Assembly: GCF_003265705.1 (NCBI RefSeq)
Contig: NW_020312827.1
Span: 14,628,120 to 14,692,119 of the forward strand
Direction of reading: 5' to 3'
Source: Callorhinus ursinus
Taxonomy: Eukaryota; Chordata; Mammalia; Carnivora; Otariidae
DNA length: 64,000 nucleotides
The first letter of the stretch is position 1. Each line of letters begins with the position of its first letter. The position numbers were made by a program, and so were the translations under genes. Positions 45,901 to 57,730 of this stretch are shown in pieces. Under the pieces are notes generated by a model. That model was not told the DNA's origin. It searched no databases and saw nothing but the letters and a program-made list of their open reading frames with translations.

Positions 45901-48742
45901 AGAGTGCTGCATCAATTCATATTTGTGTAAGTTTGGATTCAAATAAATTGTTTAGAATTTGTTTCAATACATCTGGAGGCCCACAGGGCTTGCAAAAGTC
46001 TGGAGGGGACTGTGGTTGTTGCTGTGTTCCATGTGCACCAGCCCAAACCAAGGATCTACAATTCATTGACTCAGATTTGCATGGCCAGACACCATATCCT
46101 CAGGTCCTGTGATTCTAGATGCTCATTCCTCTCTCCCTTTCTGCCTCCTTGAAAAAACAAGAAAGAAGATGGTGCATGACTCTGTTGAGTGAAAGGTGAG
46201 CACTGTCATGATCCAAAGGCAAAGACATAATCAGATCTGAGGTTTTGTTTCACATAGATCTTTGTCACCTTCATTCTGTAAAATCTCAGAGGACCAGTGT
46301 TTTCAGTGGTGGAATAAAGAGTTAGAATGTGTCATCTCTTCTACTTTTCCTCTCCTTACCGAGCATTACCCCCTTTCTTTCCCAGTCTTTTCTGGATCTG
46401 TACTTGGGTTTTGACTGAAGAGATGGGAAGGGGAAGGAACAGAAGAGAGCTTAGCCAAAGGGGTAGAAAGAGAGGGGAAGGTGGGTGGCAGGGTGGCATC
46501 CAGACAGGGTTGAGGGCACTGAAAGGAGCTGATGCCATGACCCATGCCGCCTTCCCCTTCTGATATCTGCCTTCCTGGGGAAACAGGGTAACTAAGGACC
46601 AAATTCATCACTCTGTGAAGTGTGAAGTGGGTGAGCCTTGTGATGAACCCCAGCCAAAGGGTCATTTTTCCTGTCCAATTACCAACAATAGTCTCTAGTT
46701 AGAGAACTCACAACCAGATGGATTTGCTCTTGGATGGTTCCCAAGAAGAAAAGACTGTGAGGTCCTCAAGGGAATATGCATATCAGGACCAGGGATAGTG
46801 CTCCAGGGGCTGCAGCATCCTCTTTGCTCTATAGGAGGAAGTCATCCTGTAAGGTAAGGCAGCAAAGTCCAGAAAATCTTTCACAATAGGTGTCCTGCAG
46901 GCCATCCTGAGCCTCTAAGACCATGTGGAAAAGAAGAAATTGTCAGGGTGAGGTCCAGCTTGTTGGGTGTGGAGAACAGAAGGAATGGGAAGGCCCTCTT
47001 TGTTTATTGCTTTACTCAAGATGGCAAGGAAGCAGGTGAACATCTGCTCTATGAGGGCCAGGCCTTCACCTTCTATCAGGGAAAAGGAAAAAATCATGTT
47101 TCAACACAATACTCAGTTTCTTTGGTTTCAGAAATTCAAACAGCAAAAGGTGGGCAAATTTATTGCCTGAAGTGAGTTGAAATGCCCTTCTTTGCCCTGA
47201 AATAGTCCAAGCATCTGAAAAACTTATAAATATGATTACTCTTCTAGAAACCTTCATGGGCAGACCTGAGGACGTGAGAAGTGGGAAGTGAGAGAGTTTA
47301 GCCAGACTGTGGGGGACGCTCTCCATGGCCAAAGTGTTAGAGTGTTCTTAACAAGGGCCAGAACTGAGGTAACATGTGAAGCAAGAACTCAATATGTCAT
47401 TAAGTCAGAGAAGGTGATTCACATGGGACTTGGCTGAAATCAAGATCTTAGATCTTAACCTTAGATCTTAACAGGACTAAGCAAAAGAGTGGTCCTGAAT
47501 GAATCACTAGTGGGGTACTCTTGTTTGCAATAATCATCTACATGCATCTGCAGCAGAATATACAGGTGCATTTAGTTGCATCAGTGGGACAAGGTAGATA
47601 CTGCTTTCCCAACCTTTGGGTGCCCTCATGGTGGCAGATCATGACAGAAAGTTCCTGGGATCCTTGATGAAAAAGTGTGCTGGATGTGGAAAAGGGAGAC
47701 ACCAAGAAATAGCTCTTCTGGTCTGTGCCCTTCCTGGTGGAAGTAGGTACCAAAGCTGGCCATGGTGTCCATGGGGACAGATGGTTCCCCAGTGATGAAC
47801 CCGGGACCCCAAGCAGGGTCACCAAAATGTGTGGGCAATGAGCAGAAACTGGGTAAGTCAGGCACAGCCAGTACCCAGGGAGAGATGGGGCACATGCCTA
47901 TGAAGGGAAGTTGACAGAGCTGGAAGGCTATGGGGTTATATCCTTGGTTACCTCAAGCGGCTCCTACCAGTGGTTTTCAAGTTTGGGCACAAGAAAGTGG
48001 TGTATTTTCCATTTTCCACAGAAAGCCAGTGGGTAACTCTGAAACATACCTTACAGGAGTGGAATTCAACATCACTTGGGTTATGGATCTCTATGAACAT
48101 AGAAGAAAGTAGTTGTTGTTTTTTTTTTTTCAGAAAGAAGGAAGAACATTGCATACAGTTTCAGTGTTTTTATGATTCCCTTGATGCCAACCCATGGATA
48201 CTGATTTGAGAGTCACTGTCTTTTACTTTTTTTTTTGCACACCAAGGGTTGTTTTGAAATCCTTTAAGGTATTGGCTAGGTACCAAAGTGATAAGAATAT
48301 TGATATTACTGAGCTTATGTCAGAAGGGGTGTTCTGGGTGGAGGAATGCTGTGCACTGTGTGAGCTTCCCATTTATGGAAAACTGGTTTTGTTTTTTGTG
48401 GGTCATGTAGCTAGAGCCTATTCCACCCCCCTCCCCACAAGAATACATGCCATCTGCCTACTGCACTGTGGCTGGAGGACAAAGGCCGGATAGATGTCTT
48501 TAACTGCTACTCAAATCTGTGATACCTATTGGCTGCTAGAGTTGGAGATGTCCTAGTTGTGTGATGAAGGGGATTGGAGAATTTCTAGGTAGTAGTGGCT
48601 AGTATGAACTTACCTGGAGGATAAACTCTGATAAAATGGATAGAAGGAGGATCACCTCTTACCTGGAAGACAAAGCTGAGAAGAGTACCTCCTAAGTACC
48701 ACTTAGACCAAGGATGATAAATGTACCAAGTTCATAACTAGG
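42910..48742. other. Intergenic region without recognised features
   Basis: No exon or well-preserved transposon was recognised over about 5.8 kb. There is a T-run at 44011-44028 and a duplicated 12-mer TTAGATCTTAAC at 47448 and 47461. An L2-like remnant (CTTGCACGGACTCTTCCC, TCATACAGGAGGTGTTCACT) lies near 45640-45700. Open frames up to 109 codons show no domains. Very old repeats may be present that I cannot identify by eye. Confidence 0.55.
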
Positions 48743-48759
48743 AAAGATGCACTATGATA

Positions 48760-48958
48760 GGGGCGCCTGGGTGGCTCAGTTGGTTAAGCGACTGCCTTCG
48801 GCTCAGGTCATGATCCTGGAGTCCCGGGATCGAGTCCCACGTCGGGCTCCCTGCTCAGCGGGGAGTCTGCTTCTCCCTCTGACCCTCTTCCCTCTCGTGC
48901 TCTCTATCTCTCATTCTCTCTCTCTCTCAAATAAATAAATAAATAAAACCTTAAAAAA
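48760..48958 (+). mobile_element. Can-SINE, plus strand (best-preserved copy)
   Basis: It starts GGGGCGCCTGGGTGGCTCAG, with the pol III A box in TGGCTCAGTTGG and the B box in GGGATCGAGTCCC. These are followed by CACGTCGGGCTCCCTGCTCA, a CT-rich body (CTCTATCTCTCATTCTCTCT) and AAATAAATAAATAAATAAAA with an A-run. A perfect 17-bp target duplication (AAAGATGCACTATGATA at 48743-48759 and 48959-48975) frames it. Head and tail are those of the arctoid-type family, unlike the dog family whose head reads GGGATCCCTGGGTGGCGCAG. Confidence 0.97.
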
Positions 48959-50399
48959 AAAGATGCACTATGATAACCAGATAATGCCAAGAGCAAGGAC
49001 TTTGGTGAGTGGTCAGTAAGAGTAGTACCAGGAAGAATCTCATCCTCCTACAGAGTCCTGGGTGCCTGGGGGAACCAAATGAGGAACTCTGTGGATACTT
49101 CCAATTGGACAGTTTAGTACTTCACAATTGAAATAATTCGATCCATTCCCACTAAAAAGAAATAATTTGATCCCAGTTTATCAAAAAGAGGCTTTTTGTG
49201 ACCCTAGAAGGCAGCTCCATTTGAGATGTCAGTAACTGCAATTTTCCAATGCCCAGAATCTCTTCCAGTTTCTTGCCCCATCAGATAAGCCTTGTGCCAT
49301 TGCATACATGCTCTGCGCACCTTCTGCAGGTGAGGATGCTCTCTAGAGCCTTCTGCTTTAATACTCTTCTCACCCCTGCAAGGGATGGAGTGAGGACTCT
49401 CAGGATTCTCAGAGAAGCTCGAGAACCTCCCCTCTGATCTATTTAGTGAAAGGCTTTACCCAGAAAGTGCAGATCTAGTTATAAAAGGCCCAAGTTAAAG
49501 GCTATCTCTATTAGGAACTATCAGTGGGTACTATTTTTTCTCAACCCTCAGATCAGGACACAGGGACTCCTATGTGTAAGAGATGGTCCAGGAGATGTAG
49601 TTTGGATGAGAAAATGTTGAAATACTGTTTGGTTGTACAACAGGACTGAATATTTGAAATCAGGACTGTTCTGGAAAGTCCAGCATTGTAGCGTTCCATG
49701 CCCTGGCCCTGGTGCCTCTCCAAATCTCCTCCCAGTGAAACGGGTTCTCCTGAACTCAGTTCCCTGATTATTTTTCTGGTTACTCTCAAGAGGCACTGGG
49801 ACAAGCTACACACAATACTCCAAAGCCTGTCTATACTCACGATTAAGTGCAGTTCTCTCTATGCTGTTGGTGTTCAATGATTAAGAACTTTAAAAGATTT
49901 TTTGCACTTGTTTGGATAAATTGTAAAATGCCCCTCCTTGCTCTTCTCTCTTCTCTTCCATAGCCTGTGAACTTGGTTGTTTGTGAAACATGAGTCATTA
50001 CTATTGGAATATTATTTAAGGAGATATGTGTCAATGCCACTCCAAAAATGGTACCGATTTATACAATATCACTTCAAAGGGTGCTGTGTTACATGTCAGA
50101 ATTAGTTAGTGCCACCAGACAACTGGCTTTCTGTGAGACATGATCAAAGTAGAGAGTGGTCACAAGGGCTGGGGTTGTGCTGGACATCTCATCACCAACA
50201 TTCCCAGTAGGGTGGGGTAGATTCTGGGGTAGTAAGTCCAGCAACAGATCCCCATAGCTGAGGTCCAGATAGGTGGGCAGAACTTTCCTGGGAGGCCCAG
50301 CAAAATCTCATCATGAAGGTGGACCTAGGTCACAGAAATTCAGGGTGTACTGAGAAGTCCAGGCAGGCTGGCTATTATCGATAAGAAAGCTCATTCATT

Positions 50400-50560
50400 T
50401 TTCTCATCCACCCATCCAGAGTTCTTTCATTTGACATGTATTTTGTTCCTTCTCCGTGCTAGGCACTGTGTTTGCACTAAGGTTGTACAGAAAAGGTTAA
50501 AATTTTATCCCTGCCTACAAGGAGGTCTACTAGACATGGCACTCAAGTTGAAGCAGAATT
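50400..50560 (-). repeat. L2 LINE 3'-end fragment, minus strand
   Basis: TTTCATTTGACATGTATTTT, CCTTCTCCGTGCTAGGCACT and TTTTATCCCTGCCTACAAGG follow the reverse complement of the L2 terminus. Confidence 0.65.
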
Positions 50561-50747
50561 ACAATGGAATACAAACGCACTATCCTAGAGACAAACTACA
50601 CGGGGGCTCTGCAACCTTGGAGCAAAGCCCCTCACCTTGCTGGGGTGAGGAGAATCAGGAAAGGTGTCCAAAGGAGGGGGTTTCTGTTCTAGATCTGGAT
50701 CTGGCCCCACAGAGTGTGCTGGGAGAATGAAGTGGAGACCCCATTTT

Positions 50748-50761
50748 CCAGCAGAGGGCGC
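50748..50761 (+). promoter_or_regulatory. CTCF-like motif, plus strand (full consensus match)
   Basis: CCAGCAGAGGGCGC satisfies every position of the CTCF core consensus CCASYAGRKGGCRS. It lies in intergenic, moderately GC-rich sequence about 33 kb beyond the KCNK10 stop. Occupancy is inferred from the motif only. Confidence 0.6.
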
Positions 50762-50989
50762 CCACTGCCAGGTCATCGTCCAGCCTGACTTGGCTGTGGT
50801 TAGGGCCTGGGCTTCTGAAGGTTGGGGGATCGGATAATCAGAACAGCTGATCTGGAGAATCAGAACGGGACCTTGGAACACAGGGTAGAAGGCAGAAACC
50901 CAGTTTTATGATGTGGGGCACACAGAGATCTGGGTCTGGGAACCCCCGGCTGCAAGAACCCTGACTGCCCTGATATTAGAATGGACACA

Positions 50990-53900
50990 TAAGATGCCCC
51001 GAGGGGATGGGTGGGAGCTCAGGGATCAGTCCTGGGGCTTAGAGGTCGAGATGGCAGCCAGGGTGGTCCCAGGCATGAGGCTGTATCCTTGCCACCATGG
51101 ATGGACACCACTCCCCTGCCACTCGATGGGCAAGAAATCTAAAGCTAAGACCTGCCAGATGGGTGGTGGTGTCAGAAGGACAAGGACGGAGGGCTGAAGC
51201 AACTGGACCATTTCTTTCCTCAGGCCAGCCTTGGTCTGGGTGAGGTAACTGGCCTGGGCTAGATCCGGCTGTGTCGGGGAAAATGGGGAGCTGGGGTGGG
51301 GGGTCCAGATGCACTGAGAGATTAGTTGCGCTAATGTTCCATGAAGCTGTGAGCTTTTCTGGTTGAGAGCTGGGTCGTCTAAAAGCAGTCATGTACAAAT
51401 GCACGCTTAATGTTGTTGCAGAGACTGATAACAAAGTTGAGCTGCGACAAAAGGAAGACTTGTCAGGGTTCATCCCATCAACCTTGCACCAGGGGCAAAC
51501 CCTCGGTCCATCTGACCCTAGCCGCCCATGTCTGCTCAGGATGCCTCCTAGAGACCACGGAAACCAGGAGGCTCTCTTTGTATCCACAATTGTGCACCTT
51601 TTCTTCTAGATTCCCACTGACCCGCTTCATTCAGAGAGTACTTTTCTACCTGTACCTTACGCATGTGACCATCTGGGAATGACCTGAGACCTGGATCCAG
51701 AGCCCGGCCTTAAGAGAACTTAGCCTTTGAATCTCGGCACCCAGTCCTAAATGCTCTTTGATCTGCCTCTATACTGGTGCCCCCCTCAGGGACATGGGGT
51801 CCTGGACCCCCCAGCTTGGCCAAATCTGCCTCCGATCAACATTGTGTTCTTGGTGATGACCTCCTCAGTGGTATGTCTCCAAGCTGGAGTGAAATCTCTT
51901 CCGGAGGAGGATACAGATAGATATTCACGGTGCAATTGTGTACACCTGGCCCACATGAGCAACTTCTGGGGAAGAGAGTTTTAAGAAGAATAGCTGCCTT
52001 TTGGGTGAGATTTACAACTCAGGGCCAGCGCACTTCTTTTTAAAACCATGGATATGTTTTCTAAGCACAGAGGCACAAACAACTTGTTGGGAGCAGTGTC
52101 AGGTTCCTGGAGTCTAGAAACATTTGGCCCGTTGGTTCAGACAAAAGGGATAGGAAATGGTGTTTCTCTCCGTGTTCGGAGACTCCAGTGGTGGTTGCCT
52201 TCATTCTTGTTTCTTGCTCCGTGTGGCCATTTCCCTGCTGGCTGCAGGTTATGCACTTGGGCGTTTTTAAAGAAATCAAAACCATGCCCAATCCTCCTGT
52301 CCTATGATTGTTCTTTCACTCTTATTCTTTAACTGACCCCAGATCTTTCCTTTCAGACCATATTGGCCCTACATGGCTGAGATGCCCACAAAATGCAGAA
52401 TTAAAGGAGAACGGCCCTTGGGCTCTGACAAGGGCCATTTCACCCTGTAGCTCTAGGCATAAATTTCTCTCCATTGGCAGACCTTGGTCTTTTGGGTAAT
52501 TTGACTACGTCTGCTGAATATATAAGTACACAAATATTTCTGTCCAAATCTTGAAAAGCAGTAAAACATTATAGTGAAAGGCAGGGAGGTTTATAACTGC
52601 AGTTTTGCAACAAATATTCATGCTCAGATTTAAAACATATTTCACTATCCCAATTCAATAGTAAAACAAAAAAATACTCAAGAAATTCATGAATTTCTTT
52701 TTTTGAGGGAAGAGATATGAGTGTTTTTTAAATATGCAGAGTGCAGACCATTTCAGCCGATGCGGGATACTGATGAGCTAACAGGGTCAGTATGCTCTCT
52801 CGACGGACACCCTGTAATGCCAAGTGCCCCTGGGCTGATCCGTGTCTTACGCTGGCAGCCCCAGGGAATGTGAGGAATAGATAGAACATCTATATTTAAA
52901 ATTATATTTAGGGTATATTTAGCCTGTAACAGAGACACTCGAAGAAGAGCTTTCCCTGGAGATTAATTGCCAGCTGGTGTTGACGATACTCTGAGCTCCC
53001 AAACACCTCCGGGTGGGCTTTTATTTCCAGGAAATGGCTGGTGTCTTAATCATGAATTCTTACTTGGCCTGCTAAAATAGAACTTATATTTGGGCATCTT
53101 TATTTAATGTGGTTTCTCTCTCAGATGCCAATCGGTCTGTCTTGTTTGGAGAGGAATAAAACAGGAGGCACAGTCTTCCTGGGGCAGTCAAGGACACTTT
53201 GTGAGGGCTGATGTCGTTCTTCCTGGTCCCCTGAATGTAGAGGAAGCCCCAGCTCAGAGTTACGGGTTTCCTTGGAACCTCCTAGCAGTTCAGGAAAGGG
53301 CTTGTCCTTGGGAAGGGAAGTTGTTTCAGAAAAATACACGTGTTGAAAATTTTAGGTGTGGAGATGTTTATTTGTGGGGAAATGTGACCTAAATATCAAA
53401 AGATCCAACAACCCTTAACCCAGAAAACAAAAAATATAGGCGTGACTCCTCTGGTTTCCACAAAGATAAGGCTTTTACCTCCGTAAATGATGTGATGGGT
53501 CAAGCTAAGCTCTAGTGGTAGACAGCCGTGGGGCTCTTGAAGAACACCAGGGCTAGCAACAGAAGAAAAGCCATTAGCCACCGCAACCCCCCCAAAAGGT
53601 GGATGTCTCTTTGTCCTTACTTTAGGGTTCTTCTTTGGCAGGTGCCACCAGCCCTTCATGGCTTATGTTTACCGTTGGAATACGTTCTGATTGGTTGGTG
53701 CCCGTACCAAGTACCAGTTGTTAAATATTTGGAACATCAGCTCCACTTAGCTTAGAACAGAAGTGGGAAAGGAATAGCAATTTAAAGGATGTGGATGGGT
53801 CCGAGGTGACACTCTCAGACGGGAATGGTCCCAGTTCTACAACACTCAATGGGAGGAGGATAGGAGGGTGAGGCAGGATTGACCGGACCACCCAAACGGG

Positions 53901-56767
53901 GCACCATAAATATGAGTCTTTAAAAGCCTTTCCTAAAAGGCCCATATGTGTAAAACACATTGACGCATGAAACACAGGGAGCAAGAGTGGCCGGGAAAGG
54001 GAGACCAGGCCAAGGTCCCAGAGCTCATGGGTACAGTGAGGCCAGGAGAGTGCCCAGGTGAGCCAATGAACAGAGCTGGGCGAGGGCAGGCACAGCCTGA
54101 TTGTCCTGCTCTCTCTGCCGGTCCTCCCTTCTGGAGCCAAGACCAGGGAGCTGGCCCAGGCTGGAACGTGTCACACCTAGGGGCATGCCCTGACGGAGGC
54201 CCAGCCGCCTCCCTCCCTCTGCTCACCACATCCTTCTCATGGCCCCCATTACTTGTCTGAGTGTTCAGAATGGACCCCAGTCCGTAATTCATATGTGCAC
54301 TTGTTTTGTCCATGCTGGGAACACGCAACAAGAAAAGGTCGGACTTGCCTTACACTGTGGTTATGGAGTATCACAGTCAGTCTACTTTCAATAGCTCTGA
54401 TGTGTGAGAAAATTCAAGCATATGCATGTTTGGGTTTTTCCTATCAGATTCACCACCTTACCCATGGACAATGTAACAGAATTTCCGGAAGCAATCTGTG
54501 TTTGGCTTTGAGATGCACTATGTGTTTTTTTCCTGGAGCAGATTAACCGTCTACTTCTCTTTTGGGGAGGGATATCTAATTAGATTTGACTCCTTGATGT
54601 CACACCATTACACGGGGTAGCTTAACCACCCCTATACTGAGCTTGGACGAAATGAATGTTTTCCTCTCAATAAATCACAAGGGGGTCACTGAAAGTGGAT
54701 GTTACTCATTAAGTTCCATTTTATCTCTTATGTTTTGGTGTGCTTTAGGTTGACTACTTCTGATGATGTTCTTTGGGGTTAGAAGAAAAATTTCATGTTT
54801 AATGAGCTAACATATGCTACTGGTTAAGGATTTTCATTTTTTTGCCTGTATGTAGCCAGTTTTCATTAATATGATGCTTCAGTGCTTTATGGAAGTAAAG
54901 GCTTGAAGACTCATCCAGTTGTCTGAAAGCCCCTTGAAAATTTGGTTGGTGTTCCTTTGGGGAAAGGATAGTTACCTTCCTGTAGAGGGGTCAAAGTACA
55001 TAGGGCTGGGGCTGACACATGACTTTGAGCAGAGGGTCTGTGCTAAGGACTCCTTGGCATTAGCCAAAGAGAAGTCCAATAGAGATGGACGCTTTGAAGC
55101 AGACACCTCATCCTGTCACCTCATCTTGTGACTTTTTTAACCTGGTAGAGGTAGATCTCATTCACCAAGAGGCAGAATCTGTGTCAATGGCCTATGAAGA
55201 GATTTTTCTCTCCATATTGGAATTTCGGCTAAAGCCTTTAAGTTTGGGGCAATGGGTGAAATAAATAACTCCACATTCATTCAGAATTTACCAAAGAGAA
55301 ACCAGGCTGGTCCCTTTCAACACCTGCACCTATCATCCAGGAAGATTGGTATTTGCTGGGTGAACTATTTTGAAGGGAATTTGCAGGAGTAAAGTTGCTA
55401 CAGGTCTCCTCCTCAGAGAAGGGAAAAGAGGAGAGGAGAGGGTGTTGCTTTCATTCATTAGCCAAACAAAGAGGGCCCAATAGAACCACCAGAACTTCGC
55501 ACAGACTTGGGCGTTGTCGGCTAGAAGGGGTGACCATGTCACATCCCCTGGCTGAATGCCAGCTGGGGTTCAGAAAGTCATTAGCCTTCCTACAGGAGCA
55601 GAGTTCTCTAGAAAGGTTGACAGGTATCCCCTGAAGAAGTATAAAAGTGAGAGGTTGGCTGGGGCAGCTCACAGTAGTAGGTGAGAAGGGCAAGTTCAGT
55701 GGCTGAGCAGGCTATGTTTGCAGTTTTTAAGGGACGAGAGTGTATCTCCAAGGCTTCAGGCAAATGTGTAAAAGGATCCAGGCTGAAGTTGTCTTGAAAA
55801 GATGCTGTCTAAGAAGGTTATCTGTGGTGGTAAGGGGACCTCGAGGCATACTGCCAGTGCTGGAGCTGATGGGGCAGGGGTCATGGGAGCTCAGCCAGGG
55901 GAAGAATTGTTCGGGTTAGAGGCTGGTGTCACAGGCTGGTCCCCCTGGGGGTCTCCAACATGCCCATAACTGTTGCCCATAAAATAAAGCCAGTATTTAT
56001 ATGATGGAGGCACTTCAAGATCCAAGAGAACACTGAAAACAGCACCAATTAAGTAAAAATTCCTTTGATCTTTTCCCTCTTATCCCTCTTATACCTGGAG
56101 AACCCAAAAGCAGGCATTGGGCAGAATTAAGTGGAACTGGAGGTATTGCCAAAGAGACAAAGCCAGACAATGACCTTCTTCTGAGATGCTGATTCCCAAA
56201 CCTGAAGTCAAGCCTGAGCTTGGTGGAGAAAGAAGTTTTAATTGGATCAAGGTTAATGTTTTGATCTAAATGGTCTGGACTGGATGTATTAATTCCTGAA
56301 GACAGGGCTGTTTTTTTAATGGCTGAAATTGACTTGAAAATGATGGAATCTGCCTCAGGCATTGGTGGGAGAAAACAAAATGATATCATGCCCAGTCAAA
56401 CCAGGTACGAGCCTGATAAAAATCTGCATTTCCGATATACCAGTGCAGCTTGCTTAGTTTTCTTAGCTACACTGGTTTATTCTAAAGATCTACCAAGAGA
56501 GGGGTAGTTTCAGGCACAAAATGTTTATCTCCACACTGAATATTTAAGGGTAGGCAAGAATTCACCTGAGGGCAGCAAAAGTATAATGCTTTCCAAGGAA
56601 AGCGTATCATGGGGAAGATCCATCCCAGACCATCCTGTCTTCCCCAAAGCCAGGAGAAGATTCTTAGGGCTCTGGCTGGATTTTTTCCCAAGATAGTTTT
56701 TTGCCCTTCTCCATGAACCTATGTAGTTTTCTTCCTTCCCATTGGGATGAATAATTTAATTCTTGCC
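50990..56767. other. Intergenic region without recognised features
   Basis: No gene was recognised. The longest frame (51039-51587, minus strand, 182 codons) is proline/serine-rich with no domain. At 55637-55645 there is a TATA-box-like GTATAAAAG, and at 55982-55987 an AATAAA; without clear long terminal repeat ends I do not call an LTR. An AT-rich part lies at 52500-52740. Confidence 0.5.
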
Positions 56768-56851
56768 GAGCCTGGTTTCGCTCCAGGAAGGACTCACTTT
56801 GAAGGGTCAAAACTGGAGCGAAACCAGGCTCAGCACTTTGAAGGGTCAAAA
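56768..56851. repeat. Compound inverted and direct repeat (template-switch-like)
   Basis: Two perfect 19-bp inverted arms (56768-56786 and 56813-56831, the second reading CTGGAGCGAAACCAGGCTC) enclose a 26-nt loop. The last 18 nt of the loop, CACTTTGAAGGGTCAAAA (56795-56812), recur directly after the second arm (56834-56851). The whole arrangement is explained by one 39-nt insertion made of an inverted copy of the nearby left sequence plus a direct copy of the loop end. Confidence 0.95.
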
Positions 56852-57434
56852 AGATCAAATTGAGCTCTTATGGAAAGCCAAAAGCCAATGATGCCTTTGG
56901 GAATTTTTCTCACACCTTCCTCTTAAAACCCCCATGAAGAATCCAGAAGCTCTTTCATTATCTGTATTCACACAAAGAATCAAATGTAGGCAAGGTTTTG
57001 TGTCATTTGCTTCAAGAGCATTTTCTTTCTTCTTAGAGGTCATTTTAGGAGTCTTAAAATTAAACACAGACAAGAAACAAGGAAGCCTCACAGCTTCCTT
57101 CATGAATGACAGATCAATAATCATTTATACTAATGGTCTCGGATGGGTCTCTTCCTTTCCCACTACTTGTTCTAGTTGACCATATCTCAACCTGAAGACC
57201 ATTTTCTTTGGTGTATGCTGGCAGTCTCAAGAGAGTATTTTCCAGAGACTGGTAAGACATTTCTAATGTCCCCAAGCACTTATTGGAGTTGTTCTTTGAC
57301 AGTTCTTTCTTCCACAGATGACGAAGCATTGCTTGAGTCATACTTCCTATTTGCAGAGGCAGACGCAGGAAAAACAGATGAGCAGGGTTTCAGATATGGG
57401 GGATCCTGGGTTCTCTTTCCAGCCATGGACTTTT

Positions 57435-57655
57435 TTTTTTTAAGATTTTTATTTATTTATTTGAGAGAGAAAGAATGAGAGATAGAGAGGCACGAGAGGG
57501 AAGAGGGTCAGAGGGAGAAGCAGACTCCCCGCCGAGCGGGGAGCCCGATGTGGGACTCGATCCTGGGACTCGATCCTGGGACTCGATCCTGGGACTCCAG
57601 GATCATGACCTGAGCCGAAGGCAGTCGCTTAACCAACTGAGCCACCCAGGCGCCC
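57435..57655 (-). mobile_element. Can-SINE with internal triplication, minus strand
   Basis: On the minus strand it starts GGGGGCGCCTGGGTGGCTCA and follows the arctoid-type Can-SINE through to an AAATAAATAAATAAAAATC tail. A perfect 16-bp target duplication (CCAGCCATGGACTTTT at 57419-57434 and 57656-57671) frames it. Unlike the other copies, the B-box region is expanded: GGGACTCGATCCT occurs three times in tandem on the plus strand (57552-57590). It therefore carries three copies of the B-box-like GATCGAGTCCC on its own strand. Confidence 0.96.
57552..57590. repeat. 13-bp triplication inside the SINE
   Basis: GGGACTCGATCCT is repeated three times with no mismatch, followed by the partial GGGACTCCAG. 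The sister copies at 24452 and 48760 each have a single equivalent unit. Confidence 0.95.
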
Positions 57656-57716
57656 CCAGCCATGGACTTTTAACAAAACCTGAGGCTCAAAGCCAAATAC
57701 ATTGCCAAGGAATTTA

Positions 57717-57730
57717 AAGCCAGAGGGCGC
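57717..57730 (+). promoter_or_regulatory. Weak CTCF-like motif, plus strand
   Basis: AAGCCAGAGGGCGC matches 11 of 14 positions of the CTCF core, with the AGAGGGCGC half intact and the first three bases wrong. It lies 46 bp past the right target duplication of the preceding SINE. It is weak support on its own. Confidence 0.25.

Noticed and set aside
46900..48200. Possible endogenous retrovirus remnant
   Set aside because: No recognisable gag, pol or env motif, primer-binding site or paired LTRs; short frames only.
48760..48832. tRNA-like head with A and B boxes
   Set aside because: It is the 5' part of a Can-SINE with target duplications and a tail, not a functional tRNA gene.
51039..51587. 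182-codon minus-strand frame
   Set aside because: Serine/proline-rich, no domain, no splice or promoter signals; probably chance.
57552..57590. Evenly repeated 13-mers as a CRISPR-like array
   Set aside because: The units are directly adjacent with no spacers, lie within a SINE, and the host is a mammal.
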